From CAIWHR01 sp963709525 (GTDB taxonomy: Bacteria > Pseudomonadota > Gammaproteobacteria > Burkholderiales > Casimicrobiaceae): a stretch of DNA of 64,000 nucleotides. Positions 16,900-26,104 of the stretch are shown here, piece by piece; positions within the stretch are counted from its first letter, which is position 1; every line of letters starts with the position of its first letter. The notes under the pieces are model-generated. The model searched no databases, was not told where the DNA came from, and worked only from the letters and a program-made list of their open reading frames with translations. Location: positions 186,001-250,000 of the forward strand of contig CAVPXB010000010.1 of NCBI GenBank assembly GCA_963709525.1, written 5' to 3'. Both the position numbers and the translations under genes were made by a program.

Positions 16900-17943
16900 A
16901 TGAAACTGATTCGAGGCACGGGTTGGCAGTTGTTCGTCTTGATTCTCGCGGCAGCCGTGGGCGGACTGGCCAGCGGTCTGGCCATGGCGCAGAAGGCGCA
17001 GCTTCTCGTCTACACGGCGCTCGAGACCGACCAGTTGAAGGCTTATCAGGAAGGGTTCAACAAGGTCCACCCCGACGTCGAGATCAAGTGGGTGCGCGAT
17101 TCGACCGGCGTGGTGACTGCCAAGCTGCTCGCGGAAAAGGCGAATCCGCAGGCGGACGTCGTCATGGGCGTGGCGGCATCGAGCCTGGTGCTGCTCGACC
17201 AGGAAGGCATGCTGCAGGCCTACGCGCCCGCCAACCTTGCCGCCATTGCCTCTCAATACAAGGACGGCAAGAACCCGCCGGCGTGGTTCGGCATGGACGT
17301 GTGGGGCGCGGCGATCTGCTTCAACACCGTCGAGGCGCAGAAGCAGGGCCTGCCCAGGCCCGAGACCTGGAAGGATCTCCTGAAGCCCGTCTACAAGGGC
17401 AAGATCACGATGCCGCATCCGGCGTCGTCCGGCACGGGCTTCTTCGACGTGACGGCCTGGCTGCAGCTCTGGGGCGAGAACGACGGCTGGAAATACATGG
17501 ACGGCCTGCACGACAACATCGCGCAGTACACGCACTCCGGCTCGAAGCCCTGCCGGCAGGCGGGCGCGGGCGAATTTCCGATCGGCATCTCGTTCGAGTA
17601 CCGCGCCAACACCACCAAGGCGTCGGGCGCGCCGGTGGACATCGTGTTCCCGACCGAAGGCCTGGGCTGGGATCTCGAGGCCGTCGGCATCGTCAAGGGG
17701 ACGAAGAAGCTCGATGCGGCAAAGAAGCTCGCCGACTGGGCGTCGTCGGGGGACGCGATGGAACTCTATGCCAAGAACTTCGCGATTGTCGCGATTCCCG
17801 GCATTGCCAAGCCGCTGCCCAACGTTCCCGCCGACTACGAGAAGCGCCTGGTGAAGAACGATTTTGCCTGGGCGGCAAAAAACCGCGATCGCATCCTGAC
17901 CGAGTGGAACAAGCGCTACAACGCCAAGGCCGAGCCCAAGTAA
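16900..17943 (+). CDS. phnS: 2-aminoethylphosphonate ABC transporter, periplasmic binding protein
   Basis: The 347-residue protein has a signal peptide (about residues 1-31, ending GLASGLAMAQ) and a type 2 periplasmic-binding fold (LLVYTALETDQLKAYQEGF, VMGVAASSL). This resembles the Fe3+/thiamine/AEP binder cluster. It captures the substrate for the ATPase and permease encoded next. AAGGAA about 10 bp before ATG 16900 is a good ribosome binding site. The substrate call is from family resemblance and from the phnW/phnY/phnA neighbours; iron or another phosphonate cannot be ruled out from the sequence alone. Confidence 0.87.
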   Translation: MKLIRGTGWQLFVLILAAAVGGLASGLAMAQKAQLLVYTALETDQLKAYQEGFNKVHPDVEIKWVRDSTGVVTAKLLAEKANPQADVVMGVAASSLVLLDQEGMLQAYAPANLAAIASQYKDGKNPPAWFGMDVWGAAICFNTVEAQKQGLPRPETWKDLLKPVYKGKITMPHPASSGTGFFDVTAWLQLWGENDGWKYMDGLHDNIAQYTHSGSKPCRQAGAGEFPIGISFEYRANTTKASGAPVDIVFPTEGLGWDLEAVGIVKGTKKLDAAKKLADWASSGDAMELYAKNFAIVAIPGIAKPLPNVPADYEKRLVKNDFAWAAKNRDRILTEWNKRYNAKAEPK

Positions 17944-17951
17944 CGCCAGAC

Positions 17952-17981
17952 GCGCCCTGCGCGATTCCCGCGGGGCGCTTT
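17952..17981 (+). terminator. hairpin after the binding-protein gene (partial terminator or mRNA stabiliser)
   Basis: GCGCCC (17952-17957) pairs with GGGCGC (17973-17978). Three further pairs including a G-U bring the stem to nine, with a 9-nt loop, and TTT follows. Hairpins directly after binding-protein genes often raise the binding protein's mRNA level over the downstream membrane components. The T tract is short, so read-through to the ATPase gene is likely. Confidence 0.45.
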
Positions 17982-18039
17982 GCGGTGTCCGCCGTGACCG
18001 GCATCCGGGCGGCAAACGACTGACGAGAGGATCGCGGCG

Positions 18040-19143
18040 GTGCAGGCGACGGCAGGCGCGACCGGCGAGACCTACCTTCACCTCGCCGGGATCACGAAGA
18101 GCTTTGGCAGATTCCGGGCGCTGCACGGTGTCGACTTGTCGATTGCCCGCGGCGAACTGGTCACGTTCCTCGGGCCGTCGGGTTGCGGCAAGACCACGTT
18201 GCTGCGGATCATCGCCGGGCTGGAGACGCAGGACTCGGGGAGCATCGTCCAGGGCGGGCGCGACATCTCCCGCCTGCCGGCGATCAAGCGCGATTACGGC
18301 ATCGTGTTCCAGTCGTACGCGCTGTTCCCCAACCTGACGATCTACGCCAATGTCGCGTATGGCCTCGTCAACCTGCGGCGTGCGAAGAACGAGATCGCGA
18401 AGCGCGTGGCGGAGTTGCTGAAGCTGGTCGGGTTGCCGGATGCCGGGCCGAAATATCCGGGACAGCTCTCCGGCGGCCAGCAGCAGCGCATCGCGCTCGC
18501 GCGTGCGCTGGCATCGTCGCCCGGCCTCCTGCTGCTCGACGAGCCTTTGTCGGCGCTCGACGCGCTGGAGCGCGTGCGGTTGCGCGGCGAGATCCGAGCG
18601 CTGCAGCAGCGCCTGGGCGTCACCACGATCCTGGTGACGCACGACCAGGAAGAGGCGCTGTCGATGGCGGATCGAATCGTCGTCATGAACGCGGGGCGCA
18701 TCGAGCAGGTCGGCACGCCGCGGGCAGTCTACGAAACGCCGGCCACGCCGTTCACGGCCGACTTCGTCGGCAAGGTGAACGTCCTGTCGGCGGTGGTGGA
18801 AGCGGAGGGGAGGGTGAGCGTCGGCGCCGTCGGCCTCGGCCTCGCTCATGCCCACCATCGCCTGCCTGCGGGCAGCACCGCGAAGCTCTACCTGCGACCC
18901 GAGGACATCGTCGTGCATCGCGATCCGTCGGTCGCCGCCCGCCTTCCCAACACGCTCGTCGCGCGGGTGTCCAAGGTCGAGTTCCTGGGGCCGTTTTGCC
19001 TGCTGGGGCTTGCCGCCGAGGGGCCGGGCATGCCGGCGCTGGTGGCGAATGTTTCACGTCATGCGGTCGATGCCGGCGGTCTTGAGCCGGGGGCGCGGAT
19101 CGCGGTTACGTTGCCGGCCGCGTCGCTGCGGATCCTTGGCTGA
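18040..19143 (+). CDS. phnT: 2-aminoethylphosphonate ABC transporter, ATP-binding protein
   Basis: The 367-residue ATPase has Walker A GPSGCGKTT (residues 45-53), signature LSGGQQQR, Walker B LLLLDEP and the switch HDQEEALSMADRI. A C-terminal TOBE-like region begins after FTADFVGKVN. It energises import of the phosphonate. The start is GTG 18040, about 97 bp after the binding-protein stop. The permease gene follows 9 bp later. All ATPase motifs are intact. Confidence 0.92.
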   Translation: MQATAGATGETYLHLAGITKSFGRFRALHGVDLSIARGELVTFLGPSGCGKTTLLRIIAGLETQDSGSIVQGGRDISRLPAIKRDYGIVFQSYALFPNLTIYANVAYGLVNLRRAKNEIAKRVAELLKLVGLPDAGPKYPGQLSGGQQQRIALARALASSPGLLLLDEPLSALDALERVRLRGEIRALQQRLGVTTILVTHDQEEALSMADRIVVMNAGRIEQVGTPRAVYETPATPFTADFVGKVNVLSAVVEAEGRVSVGAVGLGLAHAHHRLPAGSTAKLYLRPEDIVVHRDPSVAARLPNTLVARVSKVEFLGPFCLLGLAAEGPGMPALVANVSRHAVDAGGLEPGARIAVTLPAASLRILG

Positions 19144-19152
19144 CGGCGGGCA

Positions 19153-20889
19153 ATGGCGACGCCAGCCGCCGCAATGCCTTCGCTGCCGCCCGTCCCCGGT
19201 GGCCGCGCACTGAAGGCGGCCTTTCACTGGCACGAGCGCGCGGCACTGCTGCTGCTGGTGGGCTGCTGCGCGGCGCTCGCTTTCTTCCTGCTGGGGCCGC
19301 TGTTCATGATCCTGGTGAAGAGCGTCCAGGACAAGGATGGCACGTTCGTCGGCTTGCAGCAGTTCCGCGACTTCCTGGGCACCCCGGCGTTGCAGCAGTC
19401 GATCGTCAACACACTGTGGGTGGCGCTGGTCGTCACCGCGACGACGATACCGCTGGCGTTCACCTTCGCCTACGCGCTGACACGCAGCGCCATTCCCGGC
19501 AAGACCGTCTTCCGACTCATCGGCTTGACGCCGATCCTGGCGCCGTCGCTCCTGTCCGCGATTTCATTCATCCAGTGGTTCGGCAACCAGGGGGTGCTCA
19601 AGCCCTTGCTGGGAGGCGTCTCGGTCTATGGATCGGTGGGCATCGTCATCAGTTCGATCTACGCGACGTTCCCGCACGCGCTGATGATCATCCTCACCGC
19701 GCTGCTGCTCGCCGATGGCCGGCTCTATGAGGCGGCCGAGTCGCTGGGCACCCGGACCTGGCGCCGGTTTTTCACCATCACGCTGCCGGGGGCGAAATAC
19801 GGCCTGGTCAGCGCCGCGATGGTCGTGTTCTCGTACACGGTGAGCGATTTCGGCATTCCCAAGGTCATCGGCGGCAACTTCAACGTGCTGGCGGTGGACA
19901 TCTACAAGCAGGTCATCGGGCAGCAGAACTTCAACAAGGGTGCGGTGGTGAGCCTCGTTCTGCTGGTCCCGGTGCTCGTGGCATTCATCGTCGACTGGCG
20001 CATGCAGGGCCGCCAGCAGGCGCAGTTCTCGGCCCGCGCGGTTCCCTACGCGGCGCGACGCCATCCGTGGTTCGACAGCGCGATGTTCGTCTATTGCCTC
20101 GTCATCGCGCTGCTGCTGCTCGCGGTGCTGGGAATGGCGGTCTACACCTCGTTCATCAAGCTGTGGCCGTACGACCGGTCGTTCAGCCTTCGCCACTACA
20201 GCTTCGGTCTCGTCGATGGCGGCGTGATCGATTCGTTTTTCAACAGCCTCAAGATGGCGCAGGCCACCGCGATCTTCGGCACGCTGTTCATTTTCGGCGT
20301 CGCGTACCTGCTGGAAAAGACGCGCGGCATGCCGGGCACGCGGGCGCTGATCCGCCTGCTGGCGTCGATCCCGATGGGGGTGCCGGGGATGGTGCTCGGG
20401 CTGGGCTACATCTTCTTCTTCAACCATCCCGACAATCCGTTCAACGTGCTCTATCACACGCTGACGATCCTGATCATTTCCACAGTCGTCCACTACTACA
20501 CGTCGAGCCACCTCACGGCGGTCACGGCGCTGAAGGCGCTGGATGCCGAGTTCGAGTCGGTGTCGGCGTCGCTGAAGGTGCCCTTCTACAAGACCTTCCA
20601 TCGCGTCACGGTGCCCGTGTGCCTGCCCGCGATCCTCGACATCGCGCGCTATCTCTTCGTCAACGCGATGGTGACGATTTCGGCCGTCGTGTTCCTGTAT
20701 TCGCCGGACACCCAGCTGGCGGCGGTCGCCGTGCTCAACCTGGATGAGGCGGGCGAGATCGGACCGGCGGCCGCGATGGCCACGCTGATCGTCGCCGCGT
20801 CGTCGCTCGTCTGCGTTCTCTATGCGCTGGTGACGCGGGTGTTGCTGACCCGCACGCAGGCGTGGCGCGTCCCCGCGACGGGCGCTTGA
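19153..20889 (+). CDS. phnU: 2-aminoethylphosphonate ABC transporter, fused permease
   Basis: The 578-residue protein contains two permease domains in one chain, each with about six membrane segments. EAA-type loops (RLYEAAESLGTRTWRRFF and ALDAEFESVSASLKVPFYK) contact the ATPase. This fused form is typical of Fe3+-type and AEP-type importers, where one polypeptide replaces a PhnU/PhnV-like pair. It lies between the ATPase and phnW in the same orientation, with only about 26 bp to phnW, so one transcript is likely. Confidence 0.9.
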   Translation: MATPAAAMPSLPPVPGGRALKAAFHWHERAALLLLVGCCAALAFFLLGPLFMILVKSVQDKDGTFVGLQQFRDFLGTPALQQSIVNTLWVALVVTATTIPLAFTFAYALTRSAIPGKTVFRLIGLTPILAPSLLSAISFIQWFGNQGVLKPLLGGVSVYGSVGIVISSIYATFPHALMIILTALLLADGRLYEAAESLGTRTWRRFFTITLPGAKYGLVSAAMVVFSYTVSDFGIPKVIGGNFNVLAVDIYKQVIGQQNFNKGAVVSLVLLVPVLVAFIVDWRMQGRQQAQFSARAVPYAARRHPWFDSAMFVYCLVIALLLLAVLGMAVYTSFIKLWPYDRSFSLRHYSFGLVDGGVIDSFFNSLKMAQATAIFGTLFIFGVAYLLEKTRGMPGTRALIRLLASIPMGVPGMVLGLGYIFFFNHPDNPFNVLYHTLTILIISTVVHYYTSSHLTAVTALKALDAEFESVSASLKVPFYKTFHRVTVPVCLPAILDIARYLFVNAMVTISAVVFLYSPDTQLAAVAVLNLDEAGEIGPAAAMATLIVAASSLVCVLYALVTRVLLTRTQAWRVPATGA

Positions 20890-20915
20890 TCTTCTTGCGG
20901 CCAAAGGAAACCACG

Positions 20916-22049
20916 ATGAGCCTTTACTCGCGCGACCCCATCCTGCTGACGCCGGGGCCGTTGACGACCTCGCTGGCCACCAAGACCGCGATGCTGCGCG
21001 ACTGGGGGTCGTGGGACTCCGCGTTCAACAACGTCACCGCGGAGGTTCGGCGCAGGCTGCTGGCGCTGGTCCACGGCGAAGACACGCACACCGTGGTGCC
21101 GATGCAGGGCAGCGGCACGTTTTCGGTCGAGGCGGCGGTGAACACGCTGGTGCCGCGCGACGGCCACGTGCTGGTGCTGATCAACGGCGCCTACGGCACG
21201 CGGATGGCCAGGCTGACCGCGATGATGGGCCGCCGCGCGTCGACGTTCGAGGGCGCCGAGAACGCACCGATCACGGCGCAGGATGTCGATCTGCGGCTGG
21301 CTGCCGACCGGTCGATCACCCATGTGGGCCTCATCCATTGCGAGACGTCGACCGGAATTCTGAATCCGCTGCCGGAGATCGCGGCGGTCGTCGCGCGCCA
21401 CGGACGCAGCCTCATCGTCGACGCGATGAGCTCCTTCGCGGCGCTGCCGATCGACGCGCGCTCAATCCCGTTCGATGCGCTGATTGCCGCCTCGGGAAAG
21501 TGCGTCGAGGGGCCGCCGGGCATGGGCTTCGTCATCGCCCGGAGGGACGTGCTCGCGCGCTGTGCCGGCCGCTCGACGTCGCTGGCGCTGGACCTGCACG
21601 ACCAGTGGCAGTACATGGAGAAGACGACGCAGTGGCGCTACACGCCGCCGACGCACGTGGTCGTGGCGTTCAGCGCCGCGCTCGACCAGTTGCTGGCTGA
21701 AGGCGGGCAGCCGGCCCGGCTGGCCCGGTATGCCGCGAACTGCAGGACGCTGGTCGGCGGCATGGCCGACCTCGGGTTTCGCGCCTTCCTGCCGCCCGGG
21801 ATCCAGGCGCCGATCATCGTCACCTTCCACGCCCCGGTCGACCCCGCGTACCGCTTCCAGGCGTTCTACGAATGCGTGCGCGACAAGGGATTCGTCCTCT
21901 ACCCGGGCAAGCTCACGCAGGTCGAGACTTTTCGCGTCGGGTGCATCGGCGCGATCGGCCCCGACGAGATGCGCCACGCGGTCAACGCCATTCGCGACGC
22001 GCTCGCCGATCTGGGCATCTCACAGGTGGCGCCGGGCGGCACGGCATGA
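20916..22049 (+). CDS. phnW: 2-aminoethylphosphonate:pyruvate transaminase
   Basis: PhnW moves the amino group of AEP to pyruvate, giving phosphonoacetaldehyde and alanine. The 377-residue class V aminotransferase starts with the family motif ILLTPGPLTTS. It carries PMQGSGTFSVEAA, IVDAMSSFAALPID and the PLP lysine in ASGKCVEGPPGMGF (K195). ATG 20916 follows AAAGGAAA by about 6 bp. It is the last gene of the transporter operon and feeds PhnY and PhnA, encoded divergently. Its 3' end overlaps the convergent Nudix gene by 30 bp. Confidence 0.94.
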   Translation: MSLYSRDPILLTPGPLTTSLATKTAMLRDWGSWDSAFNNVTAEVRRRLLALVHGEDTHTVVPMQGSGTFSVEAAVNTLVPRDGHVLVLINGAYGTRMARLTAMMGRRASTFEGAENAPITAQDVDLRLAADRSITHVGLIHCETSTGILNPLPEIAAVVARHGRSLIVDAMSSFAALPIDARSIPFDALIAASGKCVEGPPGMGFVIARRDVLARCAGRSTSLALDLHDQWQYMEKTTQWRYTPPTHVVVAFSAALDQLLAEGGQPARLARYAANCRTLVGGMADLGFRAFLPPGIQAPIIVTFHAPVDPAYRFQAFYECVRDKGFVLYPGKLTQVETFRVGCIGAIGPDEMRHAVNAIRDALADLGISQVAPGGTA

Positions 22050-22967
22050 AGCACTGAAATTCGCCCCGATTCGGCCGACGGCGCCCGCCATGGCTGGATG
22101 CCGCAACGCCGCGAGCGCCAGAAACTCGGCGGCATCCGGTGCGATCGCCCCCTGCCGCAGCAGGCAATCGAGGATGACGAGGCTCGCGTCGGCGGTCACG
22201 ACGTCCGGTCCTTCCGTTTGCGCGATCAATTCCGCCGCGCGCGCAAGATCGACGAGGCGGTGCTCGACCACCTCGCCGTCCTGCGCCTGCGGCACGAATT
22301 CCACGGGCAGCCACAGGTCGTGGGCGAAGATGGTCTCGCGCTGCAATCCATCCGGCTGATCGCGACAGACGTGCACCGGCCCCGTTGACGCCGCGCGTCG
22401 GGCGAGCGGCGCGGGAATGCCCGATTCCTCCCAGGCTTCCCTGGTCACCGACGAGGCGACGGTATGCCCGGCCGCGATCCCTCCGCCGACCAGGTTGTCG
22501 AGCCGGCCGGGGTCGATCGCCTTCGCGGGGGAGCGGCGGGCAAACCACAGCGCGATTCCGTCATCGCGGCGCACGAGGCCGTTGACATGCGCGGCGTAGG
22601 TGTGGATCCCGAAATACCGGGCAGCCGCGCGTTCGAGCAGGAACCAGGGTGGCGCGCCGAAGCAGGGGGCCACGGCGTAGCGCTCGTCGCGCCAGGGCGA
22701 AAGCGCGCCTTCGCCGGCAAGCGTCCGGGCGACACGGTCGACGGCAGACGTTCGTTGCTCCGCGGTCTCCAGCCGCGGGTGGACGGCGAGTCCGTCGGAG
22801 GCGTGCACGAAAACGTCGTCGAAGCGCGCAAGGCGTGCCGCGCGGTGAGGGTCGATCCAGCCGGCGGTGCAGCCGTCCACCCGCAGCGGCAAGCGGGGCT
22901 CCCGCGGGGGCTGCAGCAGCGAGGTGAGTCGATCGCGAATCAAAGGTAGAATAGGACCGGGAATCAT
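22020..22967 (-). CDS. Nudix hydrolase with N-terminal DUF4743 domain
   Basis: The 315-residue protein has an N-terminal DUF4743-like region (about residues 1-120). A Nudix domain follows with box GGGIAAGHTVASSVTREAWEESG. The glutamates of REAWEES are present, while the first Glu of the consensus box is His. Relatives with this architecture include the thiamine pyrophosphokinase-like/Tnr3-type Nudix proteins that hydrolyse damaged thiamine diphosphate. I do not assign a substrate. The gene converges on phnW and is divergent from the HAD gene, 40 bp away. Confidence 0.83.
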   Translation of the reverse strand: MIPGPILPLIRDRLTSLLQPPREPRLPLRVDGCTAGWIDPHRAARLARFDDVFVHASDGLAVHPRLETAEQRTSAVDRVARTLAGEGALSPWRDERYAVAPCFGAPPWFLLERAAARYFGIHTYAAHVNGLVRRDDGIALWFARRSPAKAIDPGRLDNLVGGGIAAGHTVASSVTREAWEESGIPAPLARRAASTGPVHVCRDQPDGLQRETIFAHDLWLPVEFVPQAQDGEVVEHRLVDLARAAELIAQTEGPDVVTADASLVILDCLLRQGAIAPDAAEFLALAALRHPAMAGAVGRIGANFSASCRAARRHL

Positions 22968-23007
22968 CCGGGGATTCTATCCCGATCACTGCATTGGGAA
23001 TTGAGCC

Positions 23008-23679
23008 GTGGCTGCCGACGTTCTTGCCCTGTTCGATCTCGACCACACCCTGCTGCCGCACGACAGCGACCAGCAGTGGGTGGCATTCCTCATCGACGAA
23101 GGATTCCTCGATGGCGCGCGCTATCGATCAGCGAACGAGGAGCTGATCGAGCGCTATAACCGCGGGGAGGCCGCGGGCCGCGAATTCACCGAGTTCTACC
23201 TTTCGTCGCTGACGTCCTTCGACGAATCACAACTCGCGCAGCTGCGCCGTCGCTTCATCCGCGAACTGATCCGTCCCCGGATCGGGGAACGCGCGCAGGC
23301 AATGGTCGACCGACACCGGGAGTCCGGCGACGTGGTCGTGATCACCACCGCGGTCATTGCATTTCTGGCGGGCGCCATCGGCGCCGAGTTCGGCGTCGCC
23401 GACGTGATCGCCACCGACGGCGAGCAGATCGACGGGCGCTATACGGGGCGGATCACGGGGGTCGCCAACATGCGCGAAGGCAAGGTCGAACGGCTGCACG
23501 CCTGGCTTGCCGCGCGGGGGCAGAGGCTCGCCGATTTTCGCGAGACCTGGGCCTACTGCGATTCTCTCAACGACCTGCCGTTGCTCTCGCAGGTCACGCA
23601 TCCGGTGGCCGTCAACGCCGATCCGGTGCTGGCCGCGCACGCGCGGCACAAGGGCTGGCCGATCGTGCAGTTCGCCTGA
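23008..23679 (+). CDS. HAD-IB family phosphatase (SerB-like)
   Basis: The 223-residue hydrolase has motif I FDLDHTLL (nucleophile Asp), motif II ITTA, a conserved Lys in MREGKVERL and motif III YCDSLNDLPLL. The subfamily includes phosphoserine phosphatase and many phosphatases of unknown substrate, and the sequence does not decide. The start is GTG 23008. folD begins 25 bp after the stop, so the two may be co-transcribed. Confidence 0.85.
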   Translation: MAADVLALFDLDHTLLPHDSDQQWVAFLIDEGFLDGARYRSANEELIERYNRGEAAGREFTEFYLSSLTSFDESQLAQLRRRFIRELIRPRIGERAQAMVDRHRESGDVVVITTAVIAFLAGAIGAEFGVADVIATDGEQIDGRYTGRITGVANMREGKVERLHAWLAARGQRLADFRETWAYCDSLNDLPLLSQVTHPVAVNADPVLAAHARHKGWPIVQFA

Positions 23680-23704
23680 AACGCGGCACCAGGAAGCGAT
23701 CGAC

Positions 23705-24565
23705 GTGACTGCACGCATCATCGACGGCAAGGCGCGCGCCGAACGGCTGACCGGGGACGTGCGCGCGTCGGTCTCGGTCCGTGTGGCGGCGGGCCACGCA
23801 CCGCCCGGGCTTGCCGTGGTGCTCGTCGGCGACAACGCCGCTTCGCAGGTCTATGTGCGCAACAAGCGGCGGACCACCGAGGCGGTCGGGATGCGGTCGT
23901 TTGCCCACGATCTGCCCGCAACGACCTCGCAGGAGGCGCTGCTGGCGCTCGTCGATCGACTCAATGCCGATCCCGCGGTGACGGGCATCCTCGTGCAACT
24001 GCCGTTGCCCAGGCACATCGACGAAGAAGCCGTCACCGAGCGCATCGATCCCCTGAAGGATGTCGACGGCTTTCATCCGTACAACATCGGCCGGCTGGTG
24101 CTCAAGCGACCGACGCTGCGCCCCTGCACGCCGTATGGCTGCATGACGCTGCTGCGCGATACCGGCGAGGATCTGGTCGGCAAGCACGCGGTGATCATCG
24201 GCCAGTCCAACATCGTCGGCCGACCGATGGCGCTCGAACTCCTGATGGCACGGTGCACGGTGACCATCTGCCACTCCGCCACGCGCGACCTTCCGGGTCT
24301 CGTCCGGCAGGCGGACATTGTCGTCGCCGGTGTCGGCAAGGCCCGATTCGTCAAGGGTGACTGGATCAAGCCCGGGGCCATGGTGATCGACGTCGGCATC
24401 AACCGCGACGCCGACGGCAAGCTCGTCGGCGATGTCGATTTCGCCGCCGCGAAGGAGGTGGCGGGCTGGATCACGCCGGTGCCGGGCGGCGTGGGACCGA
24501 TGACCATCGCGACCTTGCTCGCCAACACGCTGCGCGCGGCGGAACTGCAAGACAGCGCCGCCTGA
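23705..24565 (+). CDS. folD: bifunctional methylenetetrahydrofolate dehydrogenase/cyclohydrolase
   Basis: FolD oxidises 5,10-methylene-THF with NADP+ and hydrolyses the product to 10-formyl-THF. The 286-residue protein has VGDNAASQVYVRNKRR with the catalytic Lys, ILVQLPLPRHID, the nucleotide loop IIGQSNIVGRPMA and the C-terminal TPVPGGVGPMTIA. GTG 23705 is used because it gives the usual N-terminus TARIIDGKA. It could take up methylene-THF made by the GcvT-type flavoprotein in this window, but folD is a housekeeping gene and the proximity may be chance. Confidence 0.95.
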   Translation: MTARIIDGKARAERLTGDVRASVSVRVAAGHAPPGLAVVLVGDNAASQVYVRNKRRTTEAVGMRSFAHDLPATTSQEALLALVDRLNADPAVTGILVQLPLPRHIDEEAVTERIDPLKDVDGFHPYNIGRLVLKRPTLRPCTPYGCMTLLRDTGEDLVGKHAVIIGQSNIVGRPMALELLMARCTVTICHSATRDLPGLVRQADIVVAGVGKARFVKGDWIKPGAMVIDVGINRDADGKLVGDVDFAAAKEVAGWITPVPGGVGPMTIATLLANTLRAAELQDSAA

Positions 24566-24597
24566 GGCGGTGTCGATAGGTTCGAACCCTGAGCGCC

Positions 24598-24710
24598 TGG
24601 AGCGGCTCCAGCCACGCATGATGTTCTTGTAGGAGCGGCTTCAGCCGCGAATCGGAGCAGCAGAAGGCTTCGCGCCTGAAGCCGCTCCTGCACAACGTGA
24701 AGCCTTCTTT
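24598..24710. repeat. REP-like palindromic repeat cluster
   Basis: TGTAGGAGCGGCTTCAG (24628-24644) is matched in inverted orientation by CTGAAGCCGCTCCTGCA (24676-24692) with one mismatch. A diverged direct copy of the core, GGAGCGGCTCCAGCC, begins at 24599. A second dyad AGAAGGCTTC/GAAGCCTTCT encloses the right part. The GGAGCGGCTTCAGCCGCG core is familiar from REP elements in pseudomonads and xanthomonads. It fills the gap between convergent folD and the aldehyde dehydrogenase gene. Confidence 0.75.
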
Positions 24711-24719
24711 GGCGCAGGA

Positions 24720-26091
24720 TCAGGCGCCGCGCAGGTGCCAGGCCTTGGGGCGGGTGAAGGTCTGGATGCCGTAGGTCGACAGCGTGAGGCCGATGCCGGA
24801 ATGACCCACCCCCGACCACGGCAGCCGGGGGCTGACGCGATCGCAGCAGTTCCAATAGACGCTGCCGGCCGCCACCTGCGCCAGAATGGCCCGTGCGCGC
24901 CGTCCGTCCCGCGTGTAGACGCCGGCGGTGAGGCCGTAATCGGTGTCGTTCATCAGCGCGACCGCCTCGGCGTCGCCGCCGACTTTCTGGATGCCGATGA
25001 CGGGGCCGAAGGTTTCGTCCCGCATCACCGCCATGGTGTGATCGACGTCGACGAGCACCGTGGGCTCGAACCCGTTGCCGCGGCCCTTGATCACGCGTCC
25101 GCCGCACAGCAGCTTGGCACCCCGTTGGCGCGCATCGGCGACCTGCGCCTTCAGGACATCGAGCTGCGGGCGGCGCGTGATCGGCGCCGATGTAGGTGGC
25201 TTCGTCCATCGGGTCGCCGATGCGATAGCTTTTCACTTCCGCGACAAAAGCGTCGACGAAGGCGTCGAAGATCGCCGCGTGCACGTAGATGCGCTCGACC
25301 GAACAGCACGACTGTCCGGTGTTGTAGAAGGCGCCGTCGGCGATGCCCGCAGCTGCGGCGCCTGCATCGACATCCTGGCAGACATACACGGGATCCTTGC
25401 CGCCCAGCTCGAGCTGGGTCTTGATCATGCGCCTGCCGGTCGCCGCGGCGATTCGCGCGCCGGTCGCGTACGAACCGGTGAAGAAGACCCCGTCGACCGG
25501 CTGCCGCAACAGCGCGGCACCGGTCGCGCCGTCGCCGATCACCGGCACGAAAACATCGTCGGGCACGCCGGCCTCGGCCAGCATCTCGGCGATGTGCAGA
25601 CCGGTGAGCGTCGCGTACTCGGACGGCTTGTAGAGCACGGCGTTGCCGGCGAGGAGCGCCGGGACGAAGACGTTGCTGCCGACGAAGTACGGGTAGTTCC
25701 ACGCCGAGATGTTGGCGATCACGCCCAACGGCTCGTGCGTGATCCGCTCGTCGAGCTTCTGCGCGGCATCGGTGTACACGCGCTCCTCGCGCAGGGCTCT
25801 TCGCGCTTCCGCGAGGAAGAAGTCGATCCGCGCGAGGAGGCCGTTCAACTCGTTGCGCGATTGGCGGATCGGCTTGCCGACTTCGTGGGTAAGCGTGCGC
25901 GCGAGCGTCTCGTGCATGGCCACGATGCGCTCGCGAAAGCGCGCCAGGGTCGCATGCCGTTTGGCGAACGGCAGCCGCGCCCACGCGGCCTGGCCGGCGC
26001 GCGCCTGCCGATACTTGCGCCGCACGGCGGCGACGCCGTCGATGGCAACATCGGCGAGGGTGGTGCCATCGGCAGGGTTGCGGATCTTCAT
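24720..26091 (-). CDS. NAD(P)-dependent aldehyde dehydrogenase (one frameshift)
   Basis: About 456 residues of an aldehyde dehydrogenase are present: ISAWNYPYFVGSN, FTGSYATGARIA, LELGGKDP (general base) and NTGQSCCSVER (catalytic Cys). The C-terminus VSPRLPWSGVGHSGIG is also intact. The frame breaks at about 25180-25185, between EATYIGA and ITRRPQLDV, where dropping one base restores it. It is the last gene of a minus-strand operon with PuuD-type hydrolase, Fe-alcohol dehydrogenase and a glutamine synthetase-like ligase. It probably oxidises a gamma-glutamylated aldehyde, as PuuC does. The exact substrate is unknown. Confidence 0.85.
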
Positions 26092-26104
26092 CGGGTCTCC
26101 CGGT

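Noticed and set aside
16123..18918. 931-codon minus-strand open frame
   Set aside because: It runs antisense to the phnS and phnT genes and out through the regulator in another frame; no family features.
22020..22049. Functional antisense overlap of phnW and the Nudix gene
   Set aside because: A 30-bp convergent overlap is common in compact genomes and needs no special explanation.
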